DNA from: Thermosphaera aggregans
Lineage (GTDB): Archaea; Thermoproteota; Thermoprotei_A; Sulfolobales; Desulfurococcaceae
Length of the DNA stretch: 64,000 nucleotides
Direction of reading: 5' to 3'
NCBI RefSeq assembly: GCF_014962245.1
Contig: NZ_CP063144.1
Span: forward strand, 920,582-984,581
Part shown: one piece after another, positions 1 through 11,144 of the stretch
How the letters are laid out: every line of letters begins with the position of its first letter
How positions within the stretch are numbered: position 1 is the stretch's first letter
Translations under genes and position numbers: made by a program
Notes under the pieces: model-generated
The model's input: the letters and a program-made list of their open reading frames with translations, nothing else
Told to the model about the DNA's origin: nothing
The model's database searches: none

Positions 1-522
1 AACATCTAGTGAAGCCGAGGGTTCATCCAGGATGAGCACAGGTGGCTCGTGAATGATTGATAAGAGTATCGACAGCCTCCTCTTCTCTCCACCTGAAAGG
101 TTTTCTATGTGAAGATTCATCTTGTTTGAGAGCCCCGCTATTGCAAGGAGGTCGCGAGCCCTCTTAATAGCCTCCTCTTCATCATATCCTCTCATCTGGA
201 AGGTGAAAACAGCTTCGTCAAATGGGGTTGGCATTACAAGCTGTTTCTCCGGATCCTGCATTACAAAGCCTATCTTTGACGGAAGCCTCAAGTAATCATT
301 ACCATCAAGCGGGTTCAAATCATCAATTCTCACTGACCCTTTCACGTAGCCGTTAAGCAGAAATTCGAGGACACCAGTAAGGGAGAGTAATAATGTGGTC
401 TTACCCGAACCTGACTCACCCAATAGGAGAGTAACCGAGGCTTTAGAACTCTCTATCAATATGTTTTTAATGATGGGTTTACCCTCCGAGAACCCTGCCT
501 CAGCTATTTTAGCGGTGATCAC
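1..522 (-). CDS. ECF-type ABC transporter ATP-binding protein (C-terminus cut by window)
   Basis: The N-terminal 174 codons of an ABC ATPase run off the window start. Visible motifs are Walker A GESGSGKTT at residues 35-43, a Q-loop at Q89 followed by DPEKQ, the signature LSGGE at 142-146 and Walker B LILDEP with D166/E167. The Q-loop sequence QDPEKQ is typical of cobalt/nickel and ECF vitamin transporter ATPases (CbiO/EcfA), so a cytoplasmic energising subunit of such an importer is the best call. The GTG at 522 is the only reasonable start in frame. Partner subunits are not visible here; a second, complete ECF transporter lies at 20.6-23.3 kb. Confidence 0.85.
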   Translation of the reverse strand, partial: MITAKIAEAGFSEGKPIIKNILIESSKASVTLLLGESGSGKTTLLLSLTGVLEFLLNGYVKGSVRIDDLNPLDGNDYLRLPSKIGFVMQDPEKQLVMPTPFDEAVFTFQMRGYDEEEAIKRARDLLAIAGLSNKMNLHIENLSGGEKRRLSILLSIIHEPPVLILDEPSASLDV

Positions 523-546
523 TTTAAGCCCATGTGTATGAAATAT

Positions 547-583
547 GATAACTTGTTATAAATATTTTGATAAATTAGTTATC
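547..583. promoter_or_regulatory. Inverted repeat around an AT-rich TATA-like core upstream of the ECF ATPase
   Basis: The arms GATAACT (547-553) and AGTTATC (577-583) are exact reverse complements and enclose an AT-rich core containing TATAAATATTTT. Read on the minus strand the core lies 30-40 bases before the GTG at 522, where an archaeal TATA box would sit, so the arms could be an operator. The right arm overlaps the stop codon of the upstream mutase-like gene. It could also be chance in AT-rich DNA. Confidence 0.35.
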
Positions 584-1823
584 ATTCAAATTCTCTGAAG
601 CAGTCTTGATTGGGGTCGTAAAGGTAGGTGTAAATTGTATTATTTCTCTCCACACGTACGCCTCCAGCAAACTTCACACACCTAGCGCCCATTTCAACAC
701 ACATCTTCATAACGCTTTCGAGATCGAGACAGCTCGATCGCTCCCCTACCAGCTTAGCTCTGGTCTCAGTGATCTTATCCCATATGTTCATGTTTACCAA
801 TGAGATTGCCTCAAGCAACGCCATGAAACCCAATAAACCGTCATAGCCCATGCTGAACAACGGGATAACTACTTCGCCTTTACCATTTAAAGCTAGAACA
901 GGCTGCTCCTTCTTCAGCTTTGTGAAAAACTCTTCTTCACAAGTAGCTTTAACCACGTTGTAGTTTGATTCAACTTCCTCAACATATTTGCTATTCCACC
1001 ATTTATCTATGAGGATTTTAGAGCCTGGGCGGTATCTTGAGAGAAGGATAATACCTAGTTCCTCGGGGAGGAGGAATCCTGTTTTCTTAGTGTAAACGGT
1101 GATCGAGGAGGCATCATTATTGAAAATCACTCCCAGATCCGCGTTCAAAGCGTTAACAATCCTCGATGTTTTCAACATTTCATTAGTCAAGGGATAGCCC
1201 GTCCGTTCCTCGATCATTTTCCTTGTGCTGAAAACTATGCTATCTATTTTTATAGAGGTGAAAAGCTCCGGTAGAACAATGTCAAGGGCTCCTCTCGATG
1301 AGCCTGCGACAATGCTTAATTTCTCATCAATAATAACATCCGTCTTAACAAAAGAAGCCAGGGCTGAAACATATAGTTTATGAATGTACTCTGCGTAGTT
1401 AACCCATCCGACTTTTTTCTCACCTTGCTGTAGAATTCTCTCCCTCGAAATTATTTTCTCCAGTTCTCCGCCAACTATTTCAACACCTGGGGCTTTGAAA
1501 ACCCGAATCATTATCTTAACGGGATTGTAAGGATCCTGCACTATGCTGAATCCTCCTCTTGCCCCGAACCTTTTAATACTGAAAGCTATCTCGCCGTTAA
1601 TGGATTCGTGGAAATCTAATACTTCAACTCCACTACTCATCAAGCCCGCTGTTAAAGCCCTTTTAAACATTCTTGAAGCGGGATAGAAATCCCTGCCGCT
1701 CACGAATAGGGTGCGTTCCCCTCCAAAATATTCTCCAAGCAGGGCTCCAAGGCCTGTGACGTCTTCTAAGGTAACCTCATCCACGGGTTTACCGATAAAC
1801 CGCTCCCTCTCAATCCTGAGCAT
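582..1823 (-). CDS. Phosphohexomutase-like protein lacking catalytic residues
   Basis: A 413-residue protein of the phosphoglucomutase/phosphomannomutase superfamily by layout: an N-terminal SGRD motif near residue 42, AL-AGL-SSGV near 56-66, and ADLGV near 228. Two active-site loops are altered. The phosphoserine loop (family TASHNP) reads VQDPYNP at 95-101, with proline where the serine should be. The metal loop (family DGDGDR) reads NNDASS at 235-240. A normal mutase reaction is therefore unlikely. It overlaps the upstream nucleotidyltransferase by 14 bases, so both are probably made from one message. Fusions of a nucleotidyltransferase with a degenerate mutase domain are known in other organisms, which suggests a structural or regulatory partner role (inference). 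Confidence 0.72.
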   Translation of the reverse strand: MLRIERERFIGKPVDEVTLEDVTGLGALLGEYFGGERTLFVSGRDFYPASRMFKRALTAGLMSSGVEVLDFHESINGEIAFSIKRFGARGGFSIVQDPYNPVKIMIRVFKAPGVEIVGGELEKIISRERILQQGEKKVGWVNYAEYIHKLYVSALASFVKTDVIIDEKLSIVAGSSRGALDIVLPELFTSIKIDSIVFSTRKMIEERTGYPLTNEMLKTSRIVNALNADLGVIFNNDASSITVYTKKTGFLLPEELGIILLSRYRPGSKILIDKWWNSKYVEEVESNYNVVKATCEEEFFTKLKKEQPVLALNGKGEVVIPLFSMGYDGLLGFMALLEAISLVNMNIWDKITETRAKLVGERSSCLDLESVMKMCVEMGARCVKFAGGVRVERNNTIYTYLYDPNQDCFREFE

Positions 1824-2949
1824 ATGGTGACACCTCGTTCATAACATCTAATTTTTGTCTATAAAGGTCTGATGAAACCACATTACCTGTACCTACCACC
1901 GAGGATACGATTTTAACGCCGGGTTTTACAACCACGTTGTTCATGACTATAGAGTCGAAAACGTATGACTCATCCATTAGCAAGCTCCTATGCCAGATTA
2001 TGGACTCGTGAACAATAGCATTCCTACCTACGACGACGCCGTCTTCGAGAATCGAGTATGGGCCGATTTTAGCCCCTTCCTCAACAACAACGTTGGACCC
2101 GACGTAAACAGGAGGTATTAATTCCCCTTTGAGATCAACGTTACCCCCTACCCGTATACCGGAGGATTTTAAAACCCCGGGGAGTTGAACACCTGAGACC
2201 TTATTATCGAGAAGATCCCATGCTGCCTCCTTGTAGGTTTCTATTCTTCCGATATCGCTCCAGTAGGTTTCAGCCGGCATTATCCAGCCTCTAAGCTCAT
2301 AGTCGTTCTCGAGCAGGAAAGGGAAAACGTGTCTGCCGAAATCCATTAAACTCTCATTCTCCCTTAATATAGTCAATATGTCGTCGTTGAACATGTAGAA
2401 GCCTGTGTTAACCAGATTCCAGTAGGAGCTCTCAACTCTGTACTTGTAGTGTGCAACACTTAGGAGGTAAACCTCCAGCGAAATCGGCTTCTCTGTGAAT
2501 AAGACTATTCTTCTCCTCTCATCAAGGAAGACTAAGCCGTAAGGTAGGGGGTTCTCAACCTCTTTCAAACCTATGGTCGCTATCGCATTGTTCCTGACAT
2601 GATCCCTGTAAAGCTCTTTAACCGGGGCATTCGTCAAGATATCTCCCATCGACACCAGAAAACACTCCTCAGAAATAATGTCTGCGAGTATTCTGAGAAC
2701 GTCAGCAGTGTCCTTCGAATCTATTAAGTATACCTCTACCTCCTTAGAACCACTATAGTAGTTAACTATATGATGGCCTAAATATCTTGCAGCTACTATG
2801 AGCCTGTCGAAACCGTTTATTTTCAACAAATCTACAATATACTGCAGAATTGGTTTTCCAGCTAAGGGAATAAGAGGTTTCGGGAGGGTTTTTGTCAAAG
2901 GATGGAGCCTGCTACCGAGTCCTCCTGCGAGAATAATCGCTGTCGGCAT
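1810..2949 (-). CDS. Sugar-phosphate nucleotidyltransferase with C-terminal left-handed beta-helix
   Basis: The N-terminal Rossmann-like domain carries the NDP-sugar pyrophosphorylase motif AGGLGSRLHPLT followed by KPL, giving transfer of a nucleotide onto a sugar 1-phosphate (mannose- or glucose-1-phosphate type). About residues 260-370 show the hexapeptide periodicity of a left-handed beta-helix (VGSNVVVEEGAKIGP and similar). The ATG at 2949 is preferred over an in-frame TTG at 2958 because a TATA-like box lies about 27-33 bases upstream. The substrate cannot be told from sequence alone. Likely role: precursor supply for N-glycans or other glycoconjugates. The next gene encodes an inactive mutase-like protein. 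Confidence 0.88.
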   Translation of the reverse strand: MPTAIILAGGLGSRLHPLTKTLPKPLIPLAGKPILQYIVDLLKINGFDRLIVAARYLGHHIVNYYSGSKEVEVYLIDSKDTADVLRILADIISEECFLVSMGDILTNAPVKELYRDHVRNNAIATIGLKEVENPLPYGLVFLDERRRIVLFTEKPISLEVYLLSVAHYKYRVESSYWNLVNTGFYMFNDDILTILRENESLMDFGRHVFPFLLENDYELRGWIMPAETYWSDIGRIETYKEAAWDLLDNKVSGVQLPGVLKSSGIRVGGNVDLKGELIPPVYVGSNVVVEEGAKIGPYSILEDGVVVGRNAIVHESIIWHRSLLMDESYVFDSIVMNNVVVKPGVKIVSSVVGTGNVVSSDLYRQKLDVMNEVSPYAQD

Positions 2950-3022
2950 TTCAATCAATATGTTATTTTCGTTAATGCGCTATAAATATCTTTTTATCCC
3001 ACAGGTTAGCAATAATATATCG
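2950..3022. promoter_or_regulatory. Shared divergent promoter region
   Basis: Seventy-three bases separate the divergent nucleotidyltransferase and carboxypeptidase starts. One AT-rich block (TATAAATATCTTTTTA, starting about 2982) can act as a TATA element in either direction, at about the right distance from both start codons. Seen directly: the AT-rich block and its spacing. Promoter use is inferred. Confidence 0.5.
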
Positions 3023-4522
3023 GTGAAAATTGTGTTTGAAAACCCGTTGATAAAAGAAATCCTTGAAAAGTACAGGTTGATATGGGCTATAGGGCATGCT
3101 TCAAGCCTGATGGGCTGGGATAGTGAGACCTACATGCCGATGGAGGGTGTTAAGGACAGGGCGGTTGCAAGGGCTGAGATCAGCCTGCTACACCAGCAGT
3201 TGATTCTTAAACCAGAATTCGTCGAATTAGTGGAGAAGGCGGGTCAGCAAGAAGGGTTAAACGATTTCGAGAAAGGAGTAGTTAGGGTTCTTCAGAGAGA
3301 GATTAAAATAATGAAAGCCTTGCCTCCATGGTTGGTCGCAGAGCTATCGAAAACCACCCAGGAAGCCATGGTGGTTTGGAGAGAGGCAAAGTCTAAAAAC
3401 GATTTCAACATGTTTAAGCCCTATCTTGCCAAAATATTCGACCTGTCTAGGAAAGCAGCCGATTACATTGGGTGGGAAAAGCACCCTTACGATGCCCTAC
3501 TCGACATGTATGAAGAGGGGTTGAAGACCAGCGATGTTGTCAATCTCTTCAACGGTTTGAAACCCAGCTTGAAGCATCTGATTGTTAAGGTTACCACTGC
3601 TGGAAAATACCCGAGGGAGCATGAATTAGAGAAAGTCCCGTATGAACCGTCGAAAATGGAGGCTGTTAACAGGAAAATACTAGAATTCTTTAACTTCCCA
3701 CTAGGTAAGAGGGCGAGACTGGACGTATCAGCCCACCCCTTCACAATAGATATGGGCATTCACGATGTCAGGATCACTACCAGGTATGAAGGGGTGGACT
3801 TCAAGAGGACAATGTACAGCGTCATCCACGAATATGGACACGCGCTCTATCAGCTGCAGATAGACCCGGCATTATCCTACACTCCGATAGGGAGTGGGGT
3901 AAGCCTGGGTGTTCACGAGGGTCAGAGCAGGTTCTGGGAGAATATAGTGGGTAGGTCAATGTCTTTCACAGAGTTCATCTACCCTGTTCTCAAGGAGCAC
4001 TTAGAGTTCGTGAGGAAGTACACGCCGGAGGAGATATACTACTACTTCAACACGGTCAGGCCCAGCCTAATAAGGGTTGACGCTGACGAGGTAACCTACA
4101 ACATGCATATTCTTCTAAGAGCAGAGCTTGAAATGCTGATGCTGAACAACGAGATAAAAGTTGATGACCTACCGGAGCTGTGGAATAGTAAAATGGATGA
4201 GCTACTGGGCGTTAAGCCTAAGACTTACGGGGAGGGAGTTCTACAGGATATTCACTGGAGTATGGGTAGCATAGGGTACTTCCCCACCTACACACTTGGA
4301 AACCTGTTAAGCGCGCAGATGAAAGATGCAATGAGCAGGGAGATCAAGCTGGAGGAAGCGGTAAGGACCGGGGAGTTTAACAGGATTCAGGAATGGCAGA
4401 AGGAAAGGATTCACAAATGGGGTGCGACCTACCCGCCCAAGCAACTTCTCGAGAAAATGCTTGGAGAACCCTACAATAGCGAGTATTTAGTGAAGTATTT
4501 GAGTGAAAAATATCTGAGCTAG
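3023..4522 (+). CDS. Metallocarboxypeptidase, M32 (thermostable carboxypeptidase Taq) family
   Basis: A cytoplasmic zinc carboxypeptidase removing C-terminal amino acids from peptides. The zinc motif HEYGH is at residues 269-273 when counted from the GTG at 3023, giving 499 residues, the usual M32 length. Other family hallmarks are the N-terminal WDSETYMP segment, GIHDVRITTRY, and the downstream GVHEGQSRFWEN region. The frame is open further upstream to 2798, but that part overlaps the divergent nucleotidyltransferase and is not M32-like; a second GTG at 3032 is also possible. It ends two bases before the convergent aminotransferase. A role in peptide degradation fits the other peptidases in the window. 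Confidence 0.92.
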   Translation: MKIVFENPLIKEILEKYRLIWAIGHASSLMGWDSETYMPMEGVKDRAVARAEISLLHQQLILKPEFVELVEKAGQQEGLNDFEKGVVRVLQREIKIMKALPPWLVAELSKTTQEAMVVWREAKSKNDFNMFKPYLAKIFDLSRKAADYIGWEKHPYDALLDMYEEGLKTSDVVNLFNGLKPSLKHLIVKVTTAGKYPREHELEKVPYEPSKMEAVNRKILEFFNFPLGKRARLDVSAHPFTIDMGIHDVRITTRYEGVDFKRTMYSVIHEYGHALYQLQIDPALSYTPIGSGVSLGVHEGQSRFWENIVGRSMSFTEFIYPVLKEHLEFVRKYTPEEIYYYFNTVRPSLIRVDADEVTYNMHILLRAELEMLMLNNEIKVDDLPELWNSKMDELLGVKPKTYGEGVLQDIHWSMGSIGYFPTYTLGNLLSAQMKDAMSREIKLEEAVRTGEFNRIQEWQKERIHKWGATYPPKQLLEKMLGEPYNSEYLVKYLSEKYLS

Positions 4523-4523
4523 T

Positions 4524-6779
<2,256 letters not shown>

Positions 6780-6783
<4 letters not shown>

Positions 6784-9044
6784 AGCCTTCTCAACCTTGG
6801 AATCCCGAGTATTTCCATCAACTCGGACAGGGTTATGAGGCTTGCCACTACTAGTAGGAGTCTCAGGTTCTTGATTCTTAAATCCCTCTCTCCTATCACG
6901 CTACATTTCTCATAGAACCTGTTTAAGTCGAGCGCTAAACTGTGAGCATATTCCAGCAGCCGGTTCGGCTTCATCTCTGCGTGAGCAGTGATCAAGGTTT
7001 GCGTGAAAGCATTCAACCACTCGATCAGCTTCTTCTCATCAACAGTGGTAGGGGGCGACATACCATGCTTTGAAATCTCCTCGAGAAGCCTTCCCTTAAT
7101 CTCGTCCAGCGCCTCCAGCGGTTCAAGACCCCATTGCTTTCTCAAAATACTCTGCAATCTAGCGAAAGAGTATGCAATAGTGACTCCGTGCTCGAACTCC
7201 CCTATTCTCTCAGGGTCGAAGAACAACACCTTCCCTGGTTCAACGGAGAGGAGAAGAGCCCTTGCGTTAGCAACCGCCAGCTCCCCAGCGTAAGGGAGAG
7301 TTGAGCTTAAATCTTCTTGCACTCCCTTTCTCTGGACCTGTCCAAGCTGTTTCTCCACCAGGGTTCGAGTCATATCTACAAGAAGCTCATCCATCGTATA
7401 GTAGACTCCCCGCCTACCGCTCATCCTCATATTCTTCAACTGAACCATTTCATATGCGAAATGAACAAGGTTCTCTGCCTCCCTGTCAAACCCGAGAATT
7501 TTCAGCGCTGCCCTCAACTGTTTCTGGGCACGATCCTGCTCAATAGCGATGACGTTGTAAACTTTCTCCGCGTGGTATTTGGAGAATTTGATAATGCTAT
7601 AGGCGATATCTCTAGTCACGTATAACGTGGTGCCGTCGCTCCTCCTTACTATGAATCTTCCAGGATTATCTGGTGCGAAAAGGTTTCTGACGAACTCAAC
7701 CTGCTGGGCAGCCTTGTTCAAGTCTAACTCCACTGCACCATCAACAATGTTAGCATAGCCTGTTTCCAGGATCTTCTCAACGATCTCCTGAGATAATTTT
7801 ACAATCTCATCCTCCGACTCAAAGTCAAATCCGTCGAAAGACACGCCATAATTGCTCAGCGTTTCCTTGAACCCGGTTAAAACATCATTGCTCACTTGTT
7901 TCAACAAGCCAAGAGCCTCGGGATCCCTGTGCTCCGCCTTCCACATTAACGATGTTATCTCCTTCTCAGCTTCTTCGTAACTCCCAACCTCCCTGGAGAG
8001 AGCAGTGTAGACCTCGGGGTTTAGGGATTGCAGGAGTGCTCCTGCTTTAACGTAGGAAAGGTATTCACGGTAGGTTTCCCTGAATTTTTCCAGTAAAGGC
8101 GCTACTAGCCCCCATACTTCACCAGCTACCTGTTTCCCTGTTGGATCCTTTTCAGCATTCTTAAGCCTCCTGATTTCACGGGAGAATTCGGCTAGTTTTT
8201 TAAAGGGATTGTGAACAAGAGGCTTTATGCTTATGAAGGATTCTAAATGAGCATTCAGGAGCGGGGCTGCACGTAATTTCTCCTTATTGCTTTCCACGTA
8301 AAGCCTCAGCTTGTTGAACAATTCTTCTTCAATGATTTTAAGCTCGTTTGAAAGCTTGCGAATCATCATTATGATGTTTACTGAAGCGTAAACCATGCCG
8401 TACCAATGATCTATTTTCACTCCCTGCGGCGGATATATGCTGTTTTTCCGCAGCTTTGAAACACCGTAGGCTAAAACCGCAGCCTGCCTTCCTAAATCGT
8501 TAACGTAGAACCTTGTAACCACGTTGAAGCCTAGTTTCCTCGAAAGCCTTGCGAAAGTGTCACCGATGACGCTGTTCCTACCACTCCCAATGTGAAGAGG
8601 GTGTACCGGGTTGGCGCTGGTGTGTTCGACAACTATTGTTCTACCGCCTCCATAACTCGATAGAGTGCTCTTGAACCCGTCCTCGAGGAATTCTTTCACC
8701 AGGTTTGAAATAATGGACGAGTAGTCTATGGTCACGTTTAAATAGCCGTTCACAAATCCTGCCTCCAAGATCCTGCACTCTTGTTTAAAGCCAAGCTTGT
8801 TTAACTCTTCTAAAAGCTGCTCTCCCTTCCTAGGCCATTCTTCGCGAGGAATGTTTTTCAACAGTATGTGAAGAGCGACTCCGTAATCCCCCATTCTAGG
8901 ATCGGGTGTCCTGTTAATTTTCAACCTGCCTTCTTCCACGAGTTTTCTAATCTCCTCCCTTGAAAACCCTAGGCTCCGGGTCAATGCTTCTTCAAGGTAT
9001 TGATACAGGCATTTCTCTATGAGACTCTCCAATCCAATTCCCAT
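6780..9044 (-). CDS. argS: Arginyl-tRNA synthetase
   Basis: Class I synthetase charging tRNA-Arg. The N-terminal additional domain is followed by EHTSANPVHPLHIGSGRN (HIGH-type motif HPLHIG at 148-153), FYVNDLGRQ at 179-187, and a KMSKS-equivalent region near MRMSGRRG (539-546). The C-terminal DALR anticodon domain ends the protein (FARLQSIL onward, and an HSLALDLNRFYE segment). At 754 residues it is longer than the usual 550-640; much of the excess lies between about residues 210 and 400, between the two signature regions. It is the first gene of a two-gene unit with the DMT permease. Confidence 0.95.
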
Positions 9045-9092
9045 CTAACACTGGTTCAAGAATAACAATTAATTTGAAGTATTAAAAAAGAA

Positions 9093-11048
9093 TTACCCGG
9101 TCAATTCTTTAAGTTTCTGGTAGAACTTGCTCCACCATTCATAAGCCGCCTTTTCCTTATCTATTGCGAACAACCCGATCCACTTCTGGTTCTGATACTC
9201 CTCGCTCGCCTTAGCCATGAAGTCTATGATTTTCTGAGAATCCCAGTAAACAGGGGAAGCCCCTGCCAGCTCCTGGTACTCTGCCACCTGCTTGTAGATG
9301 TTCTTAATCCTCTCCAACGGTTTCTCGACACCGTAGTATTTTTCAAGGATTGTTGAAACGTGTTTCTCAGCCCAGCCTCTGTGGAACCTGCAAAATCCTG
9401 TATCCTCAAGCAGGGCTTCATACACTGCTCTTTCATACGATTTAGCCGCAAACTCTTCGGGATCCGTGAACACTCCAGAGTAAACCGTCCAGTACTTCCC
9501 GAGAACAGGCAAAGGCGCCACTAGACCCGGTGTCCAGTAGAAGTTCGGGGTTATATGCCCCCTCTCGCCGAAGACAGCGTAGACTGGTAGGTCGCTGAAC
9601 CTTGTTTTCAATTCATCAACCCTCTCCTTGTAGAGCAGGTCCAAGAGCTTGGCAGCGCTTCTTAAACCCTCCTCGCCTATCAGCCTTAGAACGGGGTTGG
9701 TGCCGAAGGCGAGGTATTCAACTATCTTCAACGCAAGCTCAGCGTTAACCCTGCTGTTCTCAATCGAGTATTTAACAGGGTCGAAGAATGGTTTCGATGA
9801 AAGCCCAACCTCTTCAGGCCTTAGAAGCCCCTTGTGAAGGGCTTCAAAGACGAACCCTATGATTTGGCCCAGCTCTATGGCGTCAAACCCGTAGGCGTCT
9901 CCGGCTTCAACCACTTTCTCAGCATCATGAATATCGAACACGCCTATCATGGGTCCTAAACCATTGTAGGGCTCGTAATCGCTCTTGTACTTGCCAAGCC
10001 TAACTTTCTTGCACGCTAAGGGGCATGGCTCTCCACACGTCTTCCAACTCCTTGTCTCAATAGCCTCCTTGTTGAACGGTTCCCACATGTGCTTCATAAT
10101 CAGTGAGTGAAGCCTCTCCCTAACCTCCTTAGGATAGTAGATCATGTTCCAGTTGAACATGGGCGTCGTGACTTTTAAATGCGGGTAGTTGCCTCCAAAT
10201 GTTCCACCAGTGTTTATTTTCGGATCATACCTGTACTTTGTGCCAGACTCTATTACAAACTCGACGTAAGCTTTTTTGGCAAGACCCTGGAATATCTCGT
10301 TAATACTTCTCAAATCCCTGAGCTCGGCAGGAATCCTGGAAGACCTGTCGAACCTTCCACCGTAGACTATTGCTGCAACCCCGTGAGACCTGTAAAGTAC
10401 GCTTCCACCCCCGGCTCTCGCTGCGAAGTCTTCACTACCGTAATCCATTTTCCCTTTAACCAGTGTTATAGATGCGAGAGCCCCTATGTTAGTGTTCTTT
10501 GCTGCTGGACCTACTAGTATACTCCTACCGTTAAAAGCCTCGTAGAAATCCTTGAGAAGATCGCTCAGGTATGCCTGTAGAGCGTAAATTCCTTTAAACC
10601 CTCCGTAACCCTTCCATATGTTTACGAGCATTTCCTCTGGAATCTCGTGAAACTCAACCCTGGGGTTGCCGTCTCCCTCATCATATATCTTGAGGATTAA
10701 CGGTTTCTCGCTCTTTCCGACCACGACTATTGCGTCAGCGTTCACGTTGAACTGGTAGGCGGCTCCCCCCATGGCCGAGGCGTGAAGGCCCTTGGTTAAA
10801 GGGCTTCTGAACACTGCTATGAATCTGTGAACACCATAGAGCTTGCTGCCTGCGAACAAGCCTGTTCCAAGGATGAGAGCATTACTTGGATCGTACACCG
10901 GCTTGCTCCATGTCTTATATCTTTCCATGTGCAGTTTCAACGCTAGAGATATTGGGCTGAACACTTCGTTCAACGGGAATTCTTCAACCCAGTGCTTCCT
11001 GGAACTCGTATCAATGAATAAGGCCCTGTACGTCCTCGTGAAACTCAT
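9093..11048 (-). CDS. gor: Glyceraldehyde-3-phosphate:ferredoxin oxidoreductase (GAPOR)
   Basis: A tungstopterin enzyme oxidising glyceraldehyde 3-phosphate directly to 3-phosphoglycerate with ferredoxin, the glycolytic bypass of many anaerobic hyperthermophilic archaea. Length (about 651) and sequence follow the known Pyrococcus GAPOR closely: SPL..GLHASAMGGAAYQF near 84-102, GSEDFAARAGGGSVL near 206-220, NTGGTFGGNYP near 281-291, iron-sulfur cysteines C340, C344, C348 in TCGEPCPLACKK, and C555 in GFCRFHRGW (numbered from the in-frame GTG at 11054). The ATG at 11048 is chosen because GGGAG lies about five bases before it. A TATA-like TTTAAATAATT lies about 40 bases upstream. Confidence 0.93.
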   Translation of the reverse strand: MSFTRTYRALFIDTSSRKHWVEEFPLNEVFSPISLALKLHMERYKTWSKPVYDPSNALILGTGLFAGSKLYGVHRFIAVFRSPLTKGLHASAMGGAAYQFNVNADAIVVVGKSEKPLILKIYDEGDGNPRVEFHEIPEEMLVNIWKGYGGFKGIYALQAYLSDLLKDFYEAFNGRSILVGPAAKNTNIGALASITLVKGKMDYGSEDFAARAGGGSVLYRSHGVAAIVYGGRFDRSSRIPAELRDLRSINEIFQGLAKKAYVEFVIESGTKYRYDPKINTGGTFGGNYPHLKVTTPMFNWNMIYYPKEVRERLHSLIMKHMWEPFNKEAIETRSWKTCGEPCPLACKKVRLGKYKSDYEPYNGLGPMIGVFDIHDAEKVVEAGDAYGFDAIELGQIIGFVFEALHKGLLRPEEVGLSSKPFFDPVKYSIENSRVNAELALKIVEYLAFGTNPVLRLIGEEGLRSAAKLLDLLYKERVDELKTRFSDLPVYAVFGERGHITPNFYWTPGLVAPLPVLGKYWTVYSGVFTDPEEFAAKSYERAVYEALLEDTGFCRFHRGWAEKHVSTILEKYYGVEKPLERIKNIYKQVAEYQELAGASPVYWDSQKIIDFMAKASEEYQNQKWIGLFAIDKEKAAYEWWSKFYQKLKELTG

Positions 11049-11144
11049 ATGCACTCCCAGTTCAAAATACTATATAACAATTATTTAAACTTAACAATGA
11101 AAATCTGATGGTAATATCTGTTAAAATTTACTTAATCATTTAAA

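Noticed and set aside
582-1823. Degenerate mutase as a decaying pseudogene
   Set aside because: The 413-codon frame is intact, keeps fold landmarks and is tightly coupled to its neighbour, which argues for a kept function.
2798-3022. N-terminal extension of the M32 carboxypeptidase
   Set aside because: The extra 75 codons overlap the divergent nucleotidyltransferase coding region and do not resemble M32 proteins.
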